From Mauremys mutica (taxonomy: Eukaryota > Chordata > Testudines > Geoemydidae), in the NCBI RefSeq assembly GCF_020497125.1, contig NC_059084.1:37174185-37238184 (forward strand): 64,000 nucleotides of DNA, in the 5' to 3' direction. This document shows, in pieces, positions 29,263-39,384 of this stretch (position 1 is its first letter; each line of letters starts with the position of its first letter). Below the pieces are notes generated by a model. It made no database searches. It had not been told where the DNA came from and saw nothing but the letters and a program-made list of their open reading frames with translations. The translations under genes were made by a program, and so were the position numbers.

Positions 29263-29866
29263 ACAACCACAACCTGGGATGGGAAACGTCTTCTCCCCTC
29301 CTGCCGGGTGTCCTATTTCCTTTCTTCCTTAGTTTTACACTCTCCTTTCCCTCTCCTTTCTCCTGGTTTAAGCAGGATCTGAATGAGCTCTCTGTGACAC
29401 TCTGTACCTCGGGGGAACACCCTGCACCCCTGTGTTCATCCTTATAATATGATTGTGTGGTATCCAATGCAAAGTTTGTCATGTTGGGTGTCCTCGGAAG
29501 GCTCATGATGCACTGAACATTGTTGTTATAGTAATGCTATAGGTTGTAATTTCATATATATAGTTATGAGGCTGAAAATGTGTCCTCATGCCTTAAAACA
29601 AGCCCAGGTAAATCTCTCCAGGAGAAGAGGGGCAGTTCACAGCTCATCAGAGCATGTATGGGACAAACCCAGCCCAGCCTCACAGAAACAAAGGACCCAG
29701 GCCTAGGCAGCAACTAAGGATCTATTGGACTCTTGAGTGAGTCACTCCCCTTCCCTGGGTCAGTTTGGGACTACAATGAGGTAATGCTCACCTGACTCTG
29801 AAGGGGGCAGGGGCAAAGCCAAGAGGGAAGAAAGGACATATATATAAAATTGGAGATGTACTTATC
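29263..29866. other. Unclassified interspersed sequence
   Basis: No gene. 29450-29660 (gctataggttgtaatttcat, 'tgaaaatgtgtcctcatgcc', 'tctccaggagaagaggggc') has the feel of a dispersed LTR. It vaguely resembles 52400-52540, and I could not assign a family. Confidence 0.3.
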
Positions 29867-29867
29867 T

Positions 29868-30023
29868 CTTAGAATTGGAAGGGACCGTGCAAGGTCATTG
29901 AGTCCAGCCCCCTGCCTTCACTAGCAGGACCACATACTGATTTTTGCCCCAGAGCCCTCCTCAAGGATTGAATTCACAACACTGGATTTAGCAGGCTAAT
30001 GCTCAAACCACTGAGCTATCCCA
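29868..30023 (-). mobile_element. tRNA-headed, CR1-tailed SINE, independent copy
   Basis: On the minus strand the head reads gggatagctcagtggtttga, an intact A-box-like start. A B-box-like part follows (tgtgaattcaatcct), then the linker and a CR1 tail (ggttggactcaatgacc-like). Compared with 16854-17036 the tRNA head is better kept and the CR1 tail more diverged. Confidence 0.8.
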
Positions 30024-30169
30024 AAGGGAGAAATGTTTGCCATGGTCTTCCTCTCTCTCTTCCACCTCCATCTACAGACACCATATCAAGTGACTGAAGT
30101 GCTGATCAAAGGGGAGAACCTGGCTGATGGGCAACCAGTCAGTTTGTGGTGAGAGGCATCTAGGTTTGT

Positions 30170-30206
30170 AAGGTTTCAGAGTGGTAGCCGTGTTACTCTA
30201 TAAGGA
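30170..30206 (+). mobile_element. Cry SINE scrap
   Basis: 37 bp matching the SINE head (ggtttcagagtggtagccgt, then gttactctataag). It ends abruptly at ggacactgaaag, the start of the next segment. Confidence 0.6.
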
Positions 30207-32150
30207 CACTGAAAGTGTTAAGGTCAGCTTAGAATGTGTTTTGCTTTTATTTCATTTGACCAAAACTGACTTCTTGTGCTTTGACTTATAATCACTTAAA
30301 ATCTATCCTTTGTAGTTAATACATTTGTTTGTTTATTCTACCTGAAACAGTGCGTTTGGTTTGAAGTGTGTCAGAGAATCCCCTTGGGATAACAAGTCTG
30401 GTACATATTGTCTGTTACAGCCGCCACCCTGCTGCATTCCTTTCTGTTTTCCTCTCTGTGTGGCCCCCCCCCCCCGGCCATGGGGCTAGCAAGAGTCATA
30501 GCCTGGCCCTGCTCAGTGGAATGGCCTTTGCAGACTAACCGGAGCCATTGCTCTGCTCAGGTGGGGGTGGGCCTCTGCCTCCTTTGTTCAGACCTGGGCT
30601 CGGTGTAGGGGGCACTGCCCAAGAATGCAAGACCTTATATGGCCACATAGCTGAGCATGTAAGTCATGCCTGTGATTTAGGACTTGCCCGGACATGTCTG
30701 TGCTCACCTGAAGTCTTCTCTCCTCCCCTGTAAGAAGGGGAACCAATCAAAGTTACTGGCGGGAAACTGCCTGAGTCTGCCTATATAACCAGACATTTTG
30801 TAAGCAGACCTCGGAGAAGGTCCTGCATTGCCACCTGGTCTGATCAGCTAGGGGTCTTTGAGAGGGCCCTCCCCCCGCTCTCGTTTGTTTTTGAGCGTAC
30901 CCCCGTTTTTAAACTCCCCTCCCACGAACAACGAATTTTGCCTGGAGATCTCCTGATTATTGTGAACGAATTGAGTCCTCTCTGCGTCCTCTGATGCTGA
31001 AACTACTGTACCTGCTTCTGCCTCTGCTGTTGTCCTGGGGATTGGTAAGAACTCTCTCTTGCAGACCCTTCCTGTTTTAGCTGCTGGCTTTTTCTTTCCC
31101 CAACGGACAGACCCAAGTTAACTCCTTGGTCTGCATCTGTAATCTGTTTCTGGTTTTGCAGCTCCTTTGCTGCTAGAAATAAGCCTGTGCCTCCCTGAAT
31201 TCTATCCTGGGCAGCTTACCTGCTTTGTTCCACTGCTGCAGCCACACCCTTGAACAACCACCCCTAGCATAAGTATTAGGTTAAGTTAAGTTTAGCATTA
31301 TACTCTGTAAGTTAGGTTTAAAGAATTGTTGCATTGTGTTTTGTTACTTGCTAATTTGTGTAGTCTTGGTTAAGTTAGATCATAGATAAGATTTTGCTGT
31401 GTTTTGTATAATTGTGGTTAAGTCTGTCTTTCCACTGCAACTCTCCCTCCCCCACCAGCTTCTTTGTGTCTATCTGACTCCTTACAGTCTGTCTGTTCTC
31501 TGTGTCTCTCTAAGTTTAAATCTCCCTCTGCTCCACCACATGCTCCTCTTCCTCCATCCCAATCTAGCATAAAACCCCATTGGTTACTTTTCCCTCTCTG
31601 ATGCACCTCACATTCTATATTTACACCACTGTGACACATTTTTACCTAAAATTGTTTGTTATTTAACACATTTTTATCCATAACTGTTAGTTGGTTATAT
31701 GCTGCTGTGACTCACCTTTCTACATAGAAATTGTTAGCTACCTGTTACATTTATACCTCAGTGTTAATTGTTTACCAACTGTATTGTACCCCACTATTGA
31801 AACCCCCTATACTGTTCACCAAAAGAAACCCCTCCCCAATTGTCTACCTTAACAAACCCCACACCCCTCACTATTGAATTTTCCCTGTTTTTGTATTTTC
31901 TTAATAAAGTTTATTTTGCACCCCACCTGTGTGGTAATTGTCCCCCAAGATCCCCTACCTGCTGGCAGGGACACATATCAATTTCTTTGTTAAATTAAAG
32001 AGCTCATATAAACTTTCAGTGTCCATTGGGCATAACTGGACACTGCAAGACAGAGGTACCCAGGGTTGTGTCTGGGACCAGAGATATTGGCTAGTGTCAT
32101 TAAGTTGCACAATCGAAACAGCAGCTGGCCAAAACTGCTCACTCACATAG
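30207..32150. mobile_element. LTR-like region with TATA box and poly(A) signal
   Basis: Contains ctatataacc at 30781-30790, a pyrimidine-rich zone, and aataaa at 31903-31908 followed by 'gtttattttgcaccccacc'. A 13-bp inverted pair (ggacactgaaagt near 30203-30215 and actttcagtgtcc near 32009-32021) brackets the region. No gag, pol or env frame is present. It may be one or more solo LTRs. No gene is seen. Confidence 0.35.
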
Positions 32151-33250
32151 CTGGGAGCAGCTTACATGCCAGAGGCAGTGCATGAACAGCCCAAGAGTGG
32201 GGGTTCCCACAGCAGAGCAGGGTAAGGCCGGCTCCCAGAGTCGAGGATTGGAGTGACCTAGCAGATCACCACTCCAGATAACACCAGGGGAATGCAGTGC
32301 CGGGGTTACAATGGCACCAGTGGCTCCATGGACCCAAGCCCATGTTCAGAAGGGGTTCCGGCCTGTGCCACTTGCACTGCACCCTGAGACCCCACTGGCT
32401 CCTCCTGCCCACCACTTGCTCCTCTGGGCCTGCCCGCCAGGTGGCCAAGGGCTTCTCTCCGCCCCTTGGCCCCACCCCCTGCTCCTCTCAGCCCCCTGGC
32501 CGGACCCCAGTGCACCTCCAGCTCTGGGCAGTCTCTGCTTCCCACCACCTGTGGGGCCCCATCGGTCTCCCCGGAGCTGAGCCATCTGGAACTGGTGCAG
32601 AAGCCTGGCCAGTCTCAGCCAGGTGTGTGGTGGGGGTAACAGAGTGGAGGGCTTGGATGGGCCCCTCCGGGCATGTGCATCTTAAGGGACCCTGGGCGGG
32701 GAAGGTCCTGGCCTGGCTGATTGCGGATGGGCAAAGAGCGATTCCCAGCCATGGGACCAGCCCTGGCTGCACTGCCAGCTCTGTCCAGTAGACACAGTTG
32801 CCTCCCAGAAAGGCCGGTGAGTGCAGCTAGGAGGCAGGGCTTGGAGGAATGGGTCTGTGGGGAGTATGGGGGGTGCTGGGTTGTGAAGGGGCAGGGAAGC
32901 TCTGTGTGTGTTGGGGCACTAGGGAGTGGAGGTCCTGTGGGGGGTTGCAGGGCAGGTGTGGTGGGACTGTGGGCAGGGGTGCTGTTGTGCAGGGCGCTGT
33001 GCATTTATAGGTGGGTCTGGGGGGCCTCTGGCCATACAGAGTCAGGGGGTGTTGGGCAGGGGATGCTGTGTGGTGTGGCATAGGCCTGCCCCCGAGGGCA
33101 AGGGGCATGCTGGCAGAAAAGGGCCAGGCAGGCCACTGTGCATCTGGCAACTGCCGGTTTGTAAATAGTTCCATCCCATGCCCCATTGCCTCTGGCTGGC
33201 CCCTCACTTGGGTTGGATCACAGAAAACCCCTTGGGAACTGCCAGCTGAT
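32151..33250. other. GC-rich unclassified stretch
   Basis: Overlapping frames on both strands are caused by G/C bias. I see no start context, motif or homologue and do not call a gene. The sequence 'agtgccggggttacaatggc' at about 32297 may be the left end of a DNA transposon whose right end is at 34468. Confidence 0.35.
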
Positions 33251-34390
33251 ATGTTTTGACTACCTCTGAGTCTGTTTTCTCTGCCAGCTTAGGACTTCAT
33301 GCCCTGCCTAGTTTGAGCCAGACACGCTTGCCTGCTACAAACACAGACCCAGGTCTGAACCACGTCCCCTAAAAGCTGCAGGCTTAACTGAAAACAGCTT
33401 AAGTGTTCCTGTCTCCAACACCCAGACACCCAGTTCCCAATGGGGTCCAAACCCCAAATAAATCTCTTTTACCCTGTATAAAGCTTATACAGGGTAAACT
33501 CATAAATTGTTCGCCCTCTATAACACTGATAGAGAGGTATGCACAGCTGTTCCCCTCCGCCTTACCCCACCCCCCGGTATTAATACATACTCTGCGTTAA
33601 TTAATAAGTAAAAAGTGATTTTATTAAATACAAAAAGTAGGATTTAAGTGGTTCCAGGTAATAACAGACAGAACAAAGTGAATTACCAAGCAAAGTGGAT
33701 TACCACACAAGTATATGCCTAATACAATAGAAAAACTGAATACAGATAAAATCTCTCCCTCAGAGATGTTTCAATAGCTTCTATCACAGACTGGACGTCG
33801 TCCTAGTCTGGGCACAATTCTTTCCCCTGGGACAGCCCTTGTTCCAGCTCAGGTGGTAGCTAGGGGATTTCTCATGAGTGCAGCCCCCTTTGTTCTGTTC
33901 CACTCCCTGATATCTCTTTTGCACAAGGCGGGAATCCTTCGTCCCTCTGGGTTCCCATCCCTCCTTCTCAATGGAAAAGCACCAGGTTAAAGATGGATTC
34001 CAGTTCAGGTGACATGATCACTTGTCACTGTAAGACTTCAAGCCCACATTCCTACCAGCCTGACTCACAGGAAGGCCTGCAAGCAAACAGAGCCACCCAC
34101 AGTCAATTGTCCTGGTTGATGGGAGCCATCAAGATTCCAAACCACCACTAATGGCCCACACTTTGCTACACTACAATAGGCCCACAGAGTTATATTTCAT
34201 ATTTCTAGTTTCAGATACATGATTGATACATACATACAAATAGGATGAGCACACTCAGTAGATTATTAACTTTGTAATGATACTTTACAAGAGACCTTTT
34301 GCACGAAGCATATTCCAGTTACATTATATTCACACTTATTAGCATATTTTCATAAAATCATATAGAGAGCAACGTCACACTGACTTCCCC
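33251..34390 (-). repeat. Dispersed element, probably antisense LTR-type
   Basis: Contains 'aaaaagtgattttattaaat' (AATAAA on the minus strand), 'gtaggatttaagtggttcca' and 'agctcaggtggtagctaggg'. A perfect 11-bp stem (33471-33481 with 33485-33495, 3-nt loop) lies inside. No frame longer than about 65 codons. Family not recognised. Confidence 0.4.
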
Positions 34391-34394
34391 GCAC

Positions 34395-34468
34395 CATGCT
34401 CCATTGCCTCCATGGGGGCCCACAAATATTTTTGACTCTGGGCTCACAAAAGGTCAATCTGGCCCTGA
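34395..34468. mobile_element. End of a DNA transposon (hAT-like)
   Basis: Read in reverse, the end is cagggccagattgacctttt followed by 'gtgagcccagagtcaaaaat'. This matches the CAGGGCC-type terminal repeats of other hAT-like elements here. The partner end may be near 32297; no exact target duplication was found. Confidence 0.45.
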
Positions 34469-34479
34469 ACGTCACACTC

Positions 34480-34745
34480 TCCTCTGACATCTATTGATGA
34501 GCCGACCTTGTTTGCATAGACACACCCACCCTGCCTAGGTGCTCAACATGATGAGGCTGCTTTGCCCAAATGATCACTTTTAGCTGGTCTTGGACCACAA
34601 GTCTCTTTGTTATTGGGGCAGGGGTTTTAAAGAGTAGTTATCCTTGTGTGAATCAAGGGCAGCAGATCTGTGCATGGCATACCCTGATCGAGGGACTCAC
34701 CCTCAAGTAAACTGCACTCACTAGGCAGGGGACAGAGATGCTAAA
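34480..34745 (+). repeat. Repeat R3, copy 2
   Basis: Aligns with the reverse complement of 5405-5692 (cacacccaccctgc, 'agtctctttgttattggggc', 'gtgtgaatcaagg'). Function unknown. Confidence 0.65.
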
Positions 34746-35154
34746 GGCCAGGGGAATTGAGAGAAGGTGGGGCAGGTAGTGCCTGTATTTGCTGTTGCGT
34801 GTCCTCTCTAAGGGTTCTAGGCTCCATTTGATCCTTCATCTCTTCTCTGTGTAATAACAGAGCTGGTTAAAGTTCAACTGAGATTCACGAACATATGAAA
34901 TCGCTGAGAGCTGTGTTAAGTGTTTGGATATGAAGACAGCCCAGAGAATGTGGAGCATAGCGGTGAGTGGCTAGCTTGCTGGAGGAGCAGTGAGCAGCCA
35001 GTGGAGTGCTGAGTGGTTAACGGAGCAGCGAGTGGCTTACAGAGTGGAGCGTCGAGCAGCTGGCAGGTAAGGTGCCCCCACTGCCAGGGTGTGAGGTGAG
35101 ATTATGCAGATGCACCTCTGAACTATTCACTGACCAAGGACAATAATAAGAAGA
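34746..35154. other. Unclassified, with short degenerate 'gagcag(t/c)gag' repeats
   Basis: 34970-35075 repeats 'gagcagtgagcagcc', 'gagcagcgagtggc' and 'gtcgagcagctggc'. It is probably a promoter or leader fragment of a retroelement. No gene. Confidence 0.3.
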
Positions 35155-35171
35155 AAACAAAGAAAGAAGAA

Positions 35172-36500
35172 ATGGGACTGCTAAACATTGAGGATGGAGT
35201 GGAGGTTAAGGATAATTTAGGCATGGCTCAATATCTAAACAAATACTTTGCCTCCATCTTTAATGAGGCTAAGGAGGAGCTTAGGGATAATGGTAGGATG
35301 ACAAATGGGAATGAGGATATGGAAGTAGATATTACCACATCCGAGGTAGAAGCCGAACTCGACCAACTTAATGGGACTAAATCGGGGGGACCAGATAACC
35401 TTCATCCAAGTATATTAAATGAACTGGCACATGAAATTGCAAGCCCATTATCAAGAAATTTTAATGAATCTGTAAACTCAGGACTTGTACTGTATGACTG
35501 GAGAATTGCTAACATAGTTCCTATTTTTAAGAAAGTAAAAAAATGTGATGCCGGTAACTACAGGCCTGTTAGTTTGACATCTGTAGTATACAAGGTCTTG
35601 GATAAATTTTTGAAGGAGAAAGTAGTTAAGGACATCGAGATCAATAGTAATTGAGACAAAATACAACATGGTTTTACAAAAGATAGATCATGCCAAACCA
35701 AACTGATCTCCTTCTTTGAGAAAGTAACGGATTTTTTAAAGAAAGGAAATGCAGTAGATCTATTTGGATATTAGGAAAAACTTTTTCACTAGGAGGGTGG
35801 TGAAGCACTGGAATGGGTTACCTAGGGAGGTGGTGGAATCTTCTTCCTTAGAGGTTTTTAAGGTCAGGCTTGACAAAGCCCTGGCTGGGATGATTTAGTT
35901 GGGGATTGGTCCTGTTTTGAGCAGGGGGTTGGACTAGATACCTCCTGAGGTCCCTTCCAACCCTGATATTCTATGATTCTATGATCTAATTTACCTCGAT
36001 TTCAGTAAGGCATTTGATATGGTTCCTCATGGGGAATTATTAGCTAAATTGGAAAAGATGGAGATCAGTATGAAAATTGAAAGGTAGATAAGGAACTGGT
36101 TAAAGAGGAGACTACAGTGGATTATACTGAAAGGTGAACTGTCAGACTGGAAGGAGGTTACTAGTGGAGTTCCTCAGGGATCAGTCTTCAGACAAGTCTT
36201 ATTTAATCTTTTTATTACTGAACTTGGCACAGAAAGTGGGAATGTGTTAATAAAGGTTGCAAATGACACGAAGCTGGGAGGTATTGCCAATACAGGGAGG
36301 GACTGGGATATTCTACGGGAAGATCTGGATGACCCCTTGTAAACTGGAGTAATAGTAATAGGATGAAATTTAACAGTGAAAATTGCAAAGTCATGCATTT
36401 AGGGATTAATAACAAGATTTTTTGTTATAAACTGGGGACACATCAGTTGGAAGTAACAGAGGAGGAGAAGGACCTTGGAGTTGAGGTTGATCACAGGATG
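35172..36500 (+). pseudogene. CR1 ORF2 reverse transcriptase remnant
   Basis: The open part (35172-35654, 160 codons) shows LDQLNGTKSGGPDNLHPSIL, DWRIANIVPIFKK and GNYRPVSLTSVVYKVLDK, the N-terminal RT blocks of CR1. After a stop, IQHGFTKDRSC follows and is then interrupted by another CR1. Past it GVPQGSVF is recognisable. The catalytic FADD motif reads VAND (near 36258-36272), so the polymerase site is lost. A non-functional copy of a self-mobilising element. Confidence 0.85.
35763..35983 (+). mobile_element. CR1 3' end nested in CR1
   Basis: A ~220 bp 5'-truncated CR1 tail (gatattaggaaaaacttttt ... attctatgattctatgat) splits the RT region. The host CR1 reads 'gcagtagatct' before and 'gatctaatttacctcgattt' after, giving a probable gatct target duplication. 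Same orientation as its host. Confidence 0.9.
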
Positions 36501-37214
36501 ACTATGAGCCGCTAATGCAGTCTTGGGATGCATCAGGTGAGATATTTCCAGTAGAGATAAGGAGGTGTTAATACCGTTACACAAGGCACTAGTGAGATCT
36601 CATCTGGAATATTGTGTGCAGTTCTGGTCTCCCATGTTTAAGACGGATGAATTCAAACTGGAACAGGTACAGAGAAGGGCTACTAGGATGATCTGAGGAA
36701 TGGAAAACCTGTCTTAGGAAAGGAGACTCAAAGAGCTTGGATTGTTTAGCCTAACGAAAAGAAGGCTGATTGCTCTTTATAAATATATCAGAGGGATAAA
36801 TATTAGGGAGGGAGAGGAATTATTTAAGCTCCGTACCAATGTGGACACAAATGGATATAAACTTGCCGTCAGGAAGTTTAGACTTGAAATTTGATGAAGG
36901 TTTCTAACCGTCAGAGGAGTGAAGTTCTGGAACAGCCTTCCAAGGGGAGAAGTGGGGGCAAAAGACTTATCTGGCTTCAAAAGGAAGCTTGATAAGTTTA
37001 TGGAGCGGATGGTATGATGGGATAGGCTAATTTTGGCAATTAATTCTTCTTTGACTACTAGCGGTAAATATGCCCAATGGCTTGCGATGAGATGGGATCT
37101 AAGTTACTACAGAGAATTCTTTCCTGGGTGTTTGGCTGGTGAGTCTTGTCCACATGCTCAGGGTTTAGCTGATCACCATATCTGGGGTCAGGAAGGAATT
37201 TTCCTCCATGGCAG

Positions 37215-37255
37215 ATGACCTCCTGAGGTCCCTTCCAACCCTGAGATTCTATGAT
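37215..37255 (+). mobile_element. Minimal 41-bp CR1 tail insertion
   Basis: The host CR1 3' UTR reads 'catggcag|aggcctt', as in 16585-16600 (ttggcagaggccctgg). Between the two halves lie 41 bp of a different CR1 subfamily tail (gacctcctgaggtcccttcc ... attctatgat). This is only the terminal recognition part of a CR1. Confidence 0.8.
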
Positions 37256-37445
37256 AGGCCTTGGGGTTTTTTCACCTTCCTCTGCAGCATGAGGCATGGG
37301 TCACTTGCTGCAGGATTCTCTGTACCTTGAACTCTTTAAACCACAAGTTGAGGACTTCAGTATCTCAGACATAGGTCAGGGGGTTGTTACAGGAGTGGGT
37401 GGGTGAGATTCTGTGTCCTGCGTTGTGCCGTAGGTCAGACTAGAA

Positions 37446-37753
37446 CCCAGGTCGGACACTTTTCAGAAGTGGTGTGCCAGTCTTCATTTATTCCCTCTAA
37501 TTTAAGGTTTCGCGTGCCAGTAATACATTTTAATGTTTTTAGAAGGTCTCTTCTATAAGTCAATAATATATAACTAACCTGTTGTTGTATCTAAAGTAAA
37601 TAAGGTTTTAGAAATGTTTAAGAAGCTTCATTTAAAATTAAATTAAAATGCATAGCCCCTGGACCTGTGGCCAGAACCTGAGCAGTGTGAGTACCGCTGA
37701 AAATCAGCTCACGTGCTGCCTTTAGCACGCGTGTCATAGGTTTCCTACCCCTG
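37446..37753 (-). mobile_element. hAT MITE with 8-bp target duplication
   Basis: 308 bp between gactagaa (37438-37445) and gactagag (37754-37761), 7 of 8 matching. The right end read in reverse is caggggtaggaaacctatga, a well-known hAT nonautonomous end in sauropsids. The left end begins cccaggtcgg. It interrupts the CR1 3' UTR just before the tail. Confidence 0.8.
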
Positions 37754-37812
37754 GACTAGAGGATCATAGTGGTCCCTTCTGACCTTAAAGTCTATGAGTC
37801 TATGAGTCTATG

Positions 37813-38120
37813 CTCATCAAACCCCGTTGGATCCCAATTACGGTCCAGTTGCACAGCACTCCCCACAGCACAGCACCCTCTCCCTTCCAGTGCCACAGTG
37901 AGACCAGCACAGATTATAAGATTAGAAAACCCTGTTCTCTGCAAAACAACAACAGTTTGTGCAGGATTTGGACTTTTGGGTCAGCACTGACCATAATGGA
38001 GACTTGTGAGTATGTCCACAAGGTTTCTGATTTAGTTTCAGATGTTTAATGGCTATGAAAGAAGGATGTCAATGAAAGGAAGTGAAATGATTCCTAGATT
38101 CTTAGAGTTCAGCACCAGAA
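37813..38120. other. Unclassified spacer
   Basis: No gene or known repeat seen. It lies between a plus-strand and a minus-strand CR1. Confidence 0.3.
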
Positions 38121-38730
38121 AGAAGCATTGGATCATAGAACCATAGAGACATGGAGCTGGAAGGGACCTCCACAGGTCGTCAAGTCCAGCCATCTGTGCT
38201 GAATCAGGAACAATTAAACTAGACTGTCCCTGACAGGTGCTTGTTCAACCTGTGGTTAAAAACCTCCAGTGACAAAGATTCCCCAGCCTCCTTGAGAGTT
38301 AGAAAGTTTTTCCTAATATCTATCCTAAATCTTCTTTGCTGCAGATTAAGTCCATTGCTTCTTGTTCTACTCTCAGTGCACATGGAGAACAAATGACCCC
38401 CGTCCTCTTTATAACAGATTTAACATAGTTGAAGACTACTATTGCATCCCCCTTCTGTCTTTTCTCAAGAATAAAGCTGTGCATTTTCTTTAAGTTTTCC
38501 ACTTAGCTCAAGTTTTCTAATCCTTTAATCATTTTTGTTGAGCTCCTCTGGACTCGCTCCAATTTATTCACATATTTCCTTCAGTGTGATTCCCAGAATG
38601 GATCACAGTACTGTGAGGCCTCACCAGTGTCAAGCAGAGCAGGACAATTACTTCTGGTGTTTTACAATACAAAACTGCTATTAATACATCCAGGATTATA
38701 TTAGTTTTTTGAAACTGCCTCACATTGTTG
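38121..38730 (-). mobile_element. CR1 3' region, antisense
   Basis: Minus-strand CR1 of another subfamily: 'catagaaccatagagacatg', 'ggtgcttgttcaacctgtgg', 'agcctccttgagagttag' and 'gtgaggcctcaccagtgtc'. The right edge fades near 38730. The frame at 38320-38502 is the antisense ORF2 end (EKRQKGDAIVV). Confidence 0.8.
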
Positions 38731-39369
38731 AGCCTAGGAAGGATATTCAGCCTAGGAAGGATTAGATTTTTACTGGTAAATTTTGATATGATGCATTTGG
38801 AGAGGGATGGGGGAGTTCCCTTTGATGAACACCCAGCCAGCCAGTTAGCTGTAAAATCCATCTTAGTCTGTTCTCTGCTTGCTTTACCTGTAAAGAGTTA
38901 ACAAGCCCACAGGTAAAAGGAAGTGAGTGAGCACCTGACCAAAAGAGCCAATGGGAAAGTAGAACTTTTTAAAAGTGGGAAAGAAACTTTTCCTTTCTCT
39001 GTTGTTCTCTGGGCTGCAGGGATACAGAGAAGTAATGCTGTAACCAGCTTTAAGCCACGTATGATTATAGATTATCAATTCGTACCTTGAACCTACTTAT
39101 CTGGAGCCTCCAATATGTAAGTAAAATTAGGGAATGTCTAAAAAGACACAATTAGGGTTATTTCTTTTATTTCTTATCGGCTTGTGGACTCCTCTGTACT
39201 AACCCCAGATGCTTTTTTTTGCTTCTAAACTTTAAGCTGAACCTCCAGAAAGCTATTTTATGTGCTTGATTTTTGGAATTGCTCTTTTAAAATCTAGTAA
39301 AAGTCTAAAAAAGCCTCAGGTGCGCAAACTGGGAGCAGCTCCTCTTCTATCTCCTCTGCAGAACTGGTT
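38731..39369. other. Unclassified sequence before duplication A2
   Basis: No gene seen. A small direct repeat 'cagcctaggaaggat' occurs at 38730-38765. 38880-39030 (ggtaaaaggaagtgagtgag) may be an LTR fragment, not recognised. Confidence 0.3.
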
Positions 39370-39384
39370 ACATTGGTTTTTTTG

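Larger units (their letters stand above)
35155..37812 (+). mobile_element. CR1 LINE, long ORF2-to-tail copy with three nested insertions
   Basis: CR1 from within the RT domain to the tail (ccttaaagtctatgagtcta with the octamer AGTCTATG repeated). The order is RT palm (35172-35654), remaining RT motifs in broken frames (35985-36450), C-terminal ORF2 (36450-37000), then 3' UTR. Nested in it are a second CR1 (35763-35983), a 41-bp CR1 tail (37215-37255) and a hAT MITE (37446-37753). 5' truncated. Confidence 0.9.

Noticed and set aside
32297..33259. A GC-rich protein gene (frames of 60-164 codons on both strands)
   Set aside because: No motif, no codon periodicity visible, frames on all strands, and transposon-like ends nearby.
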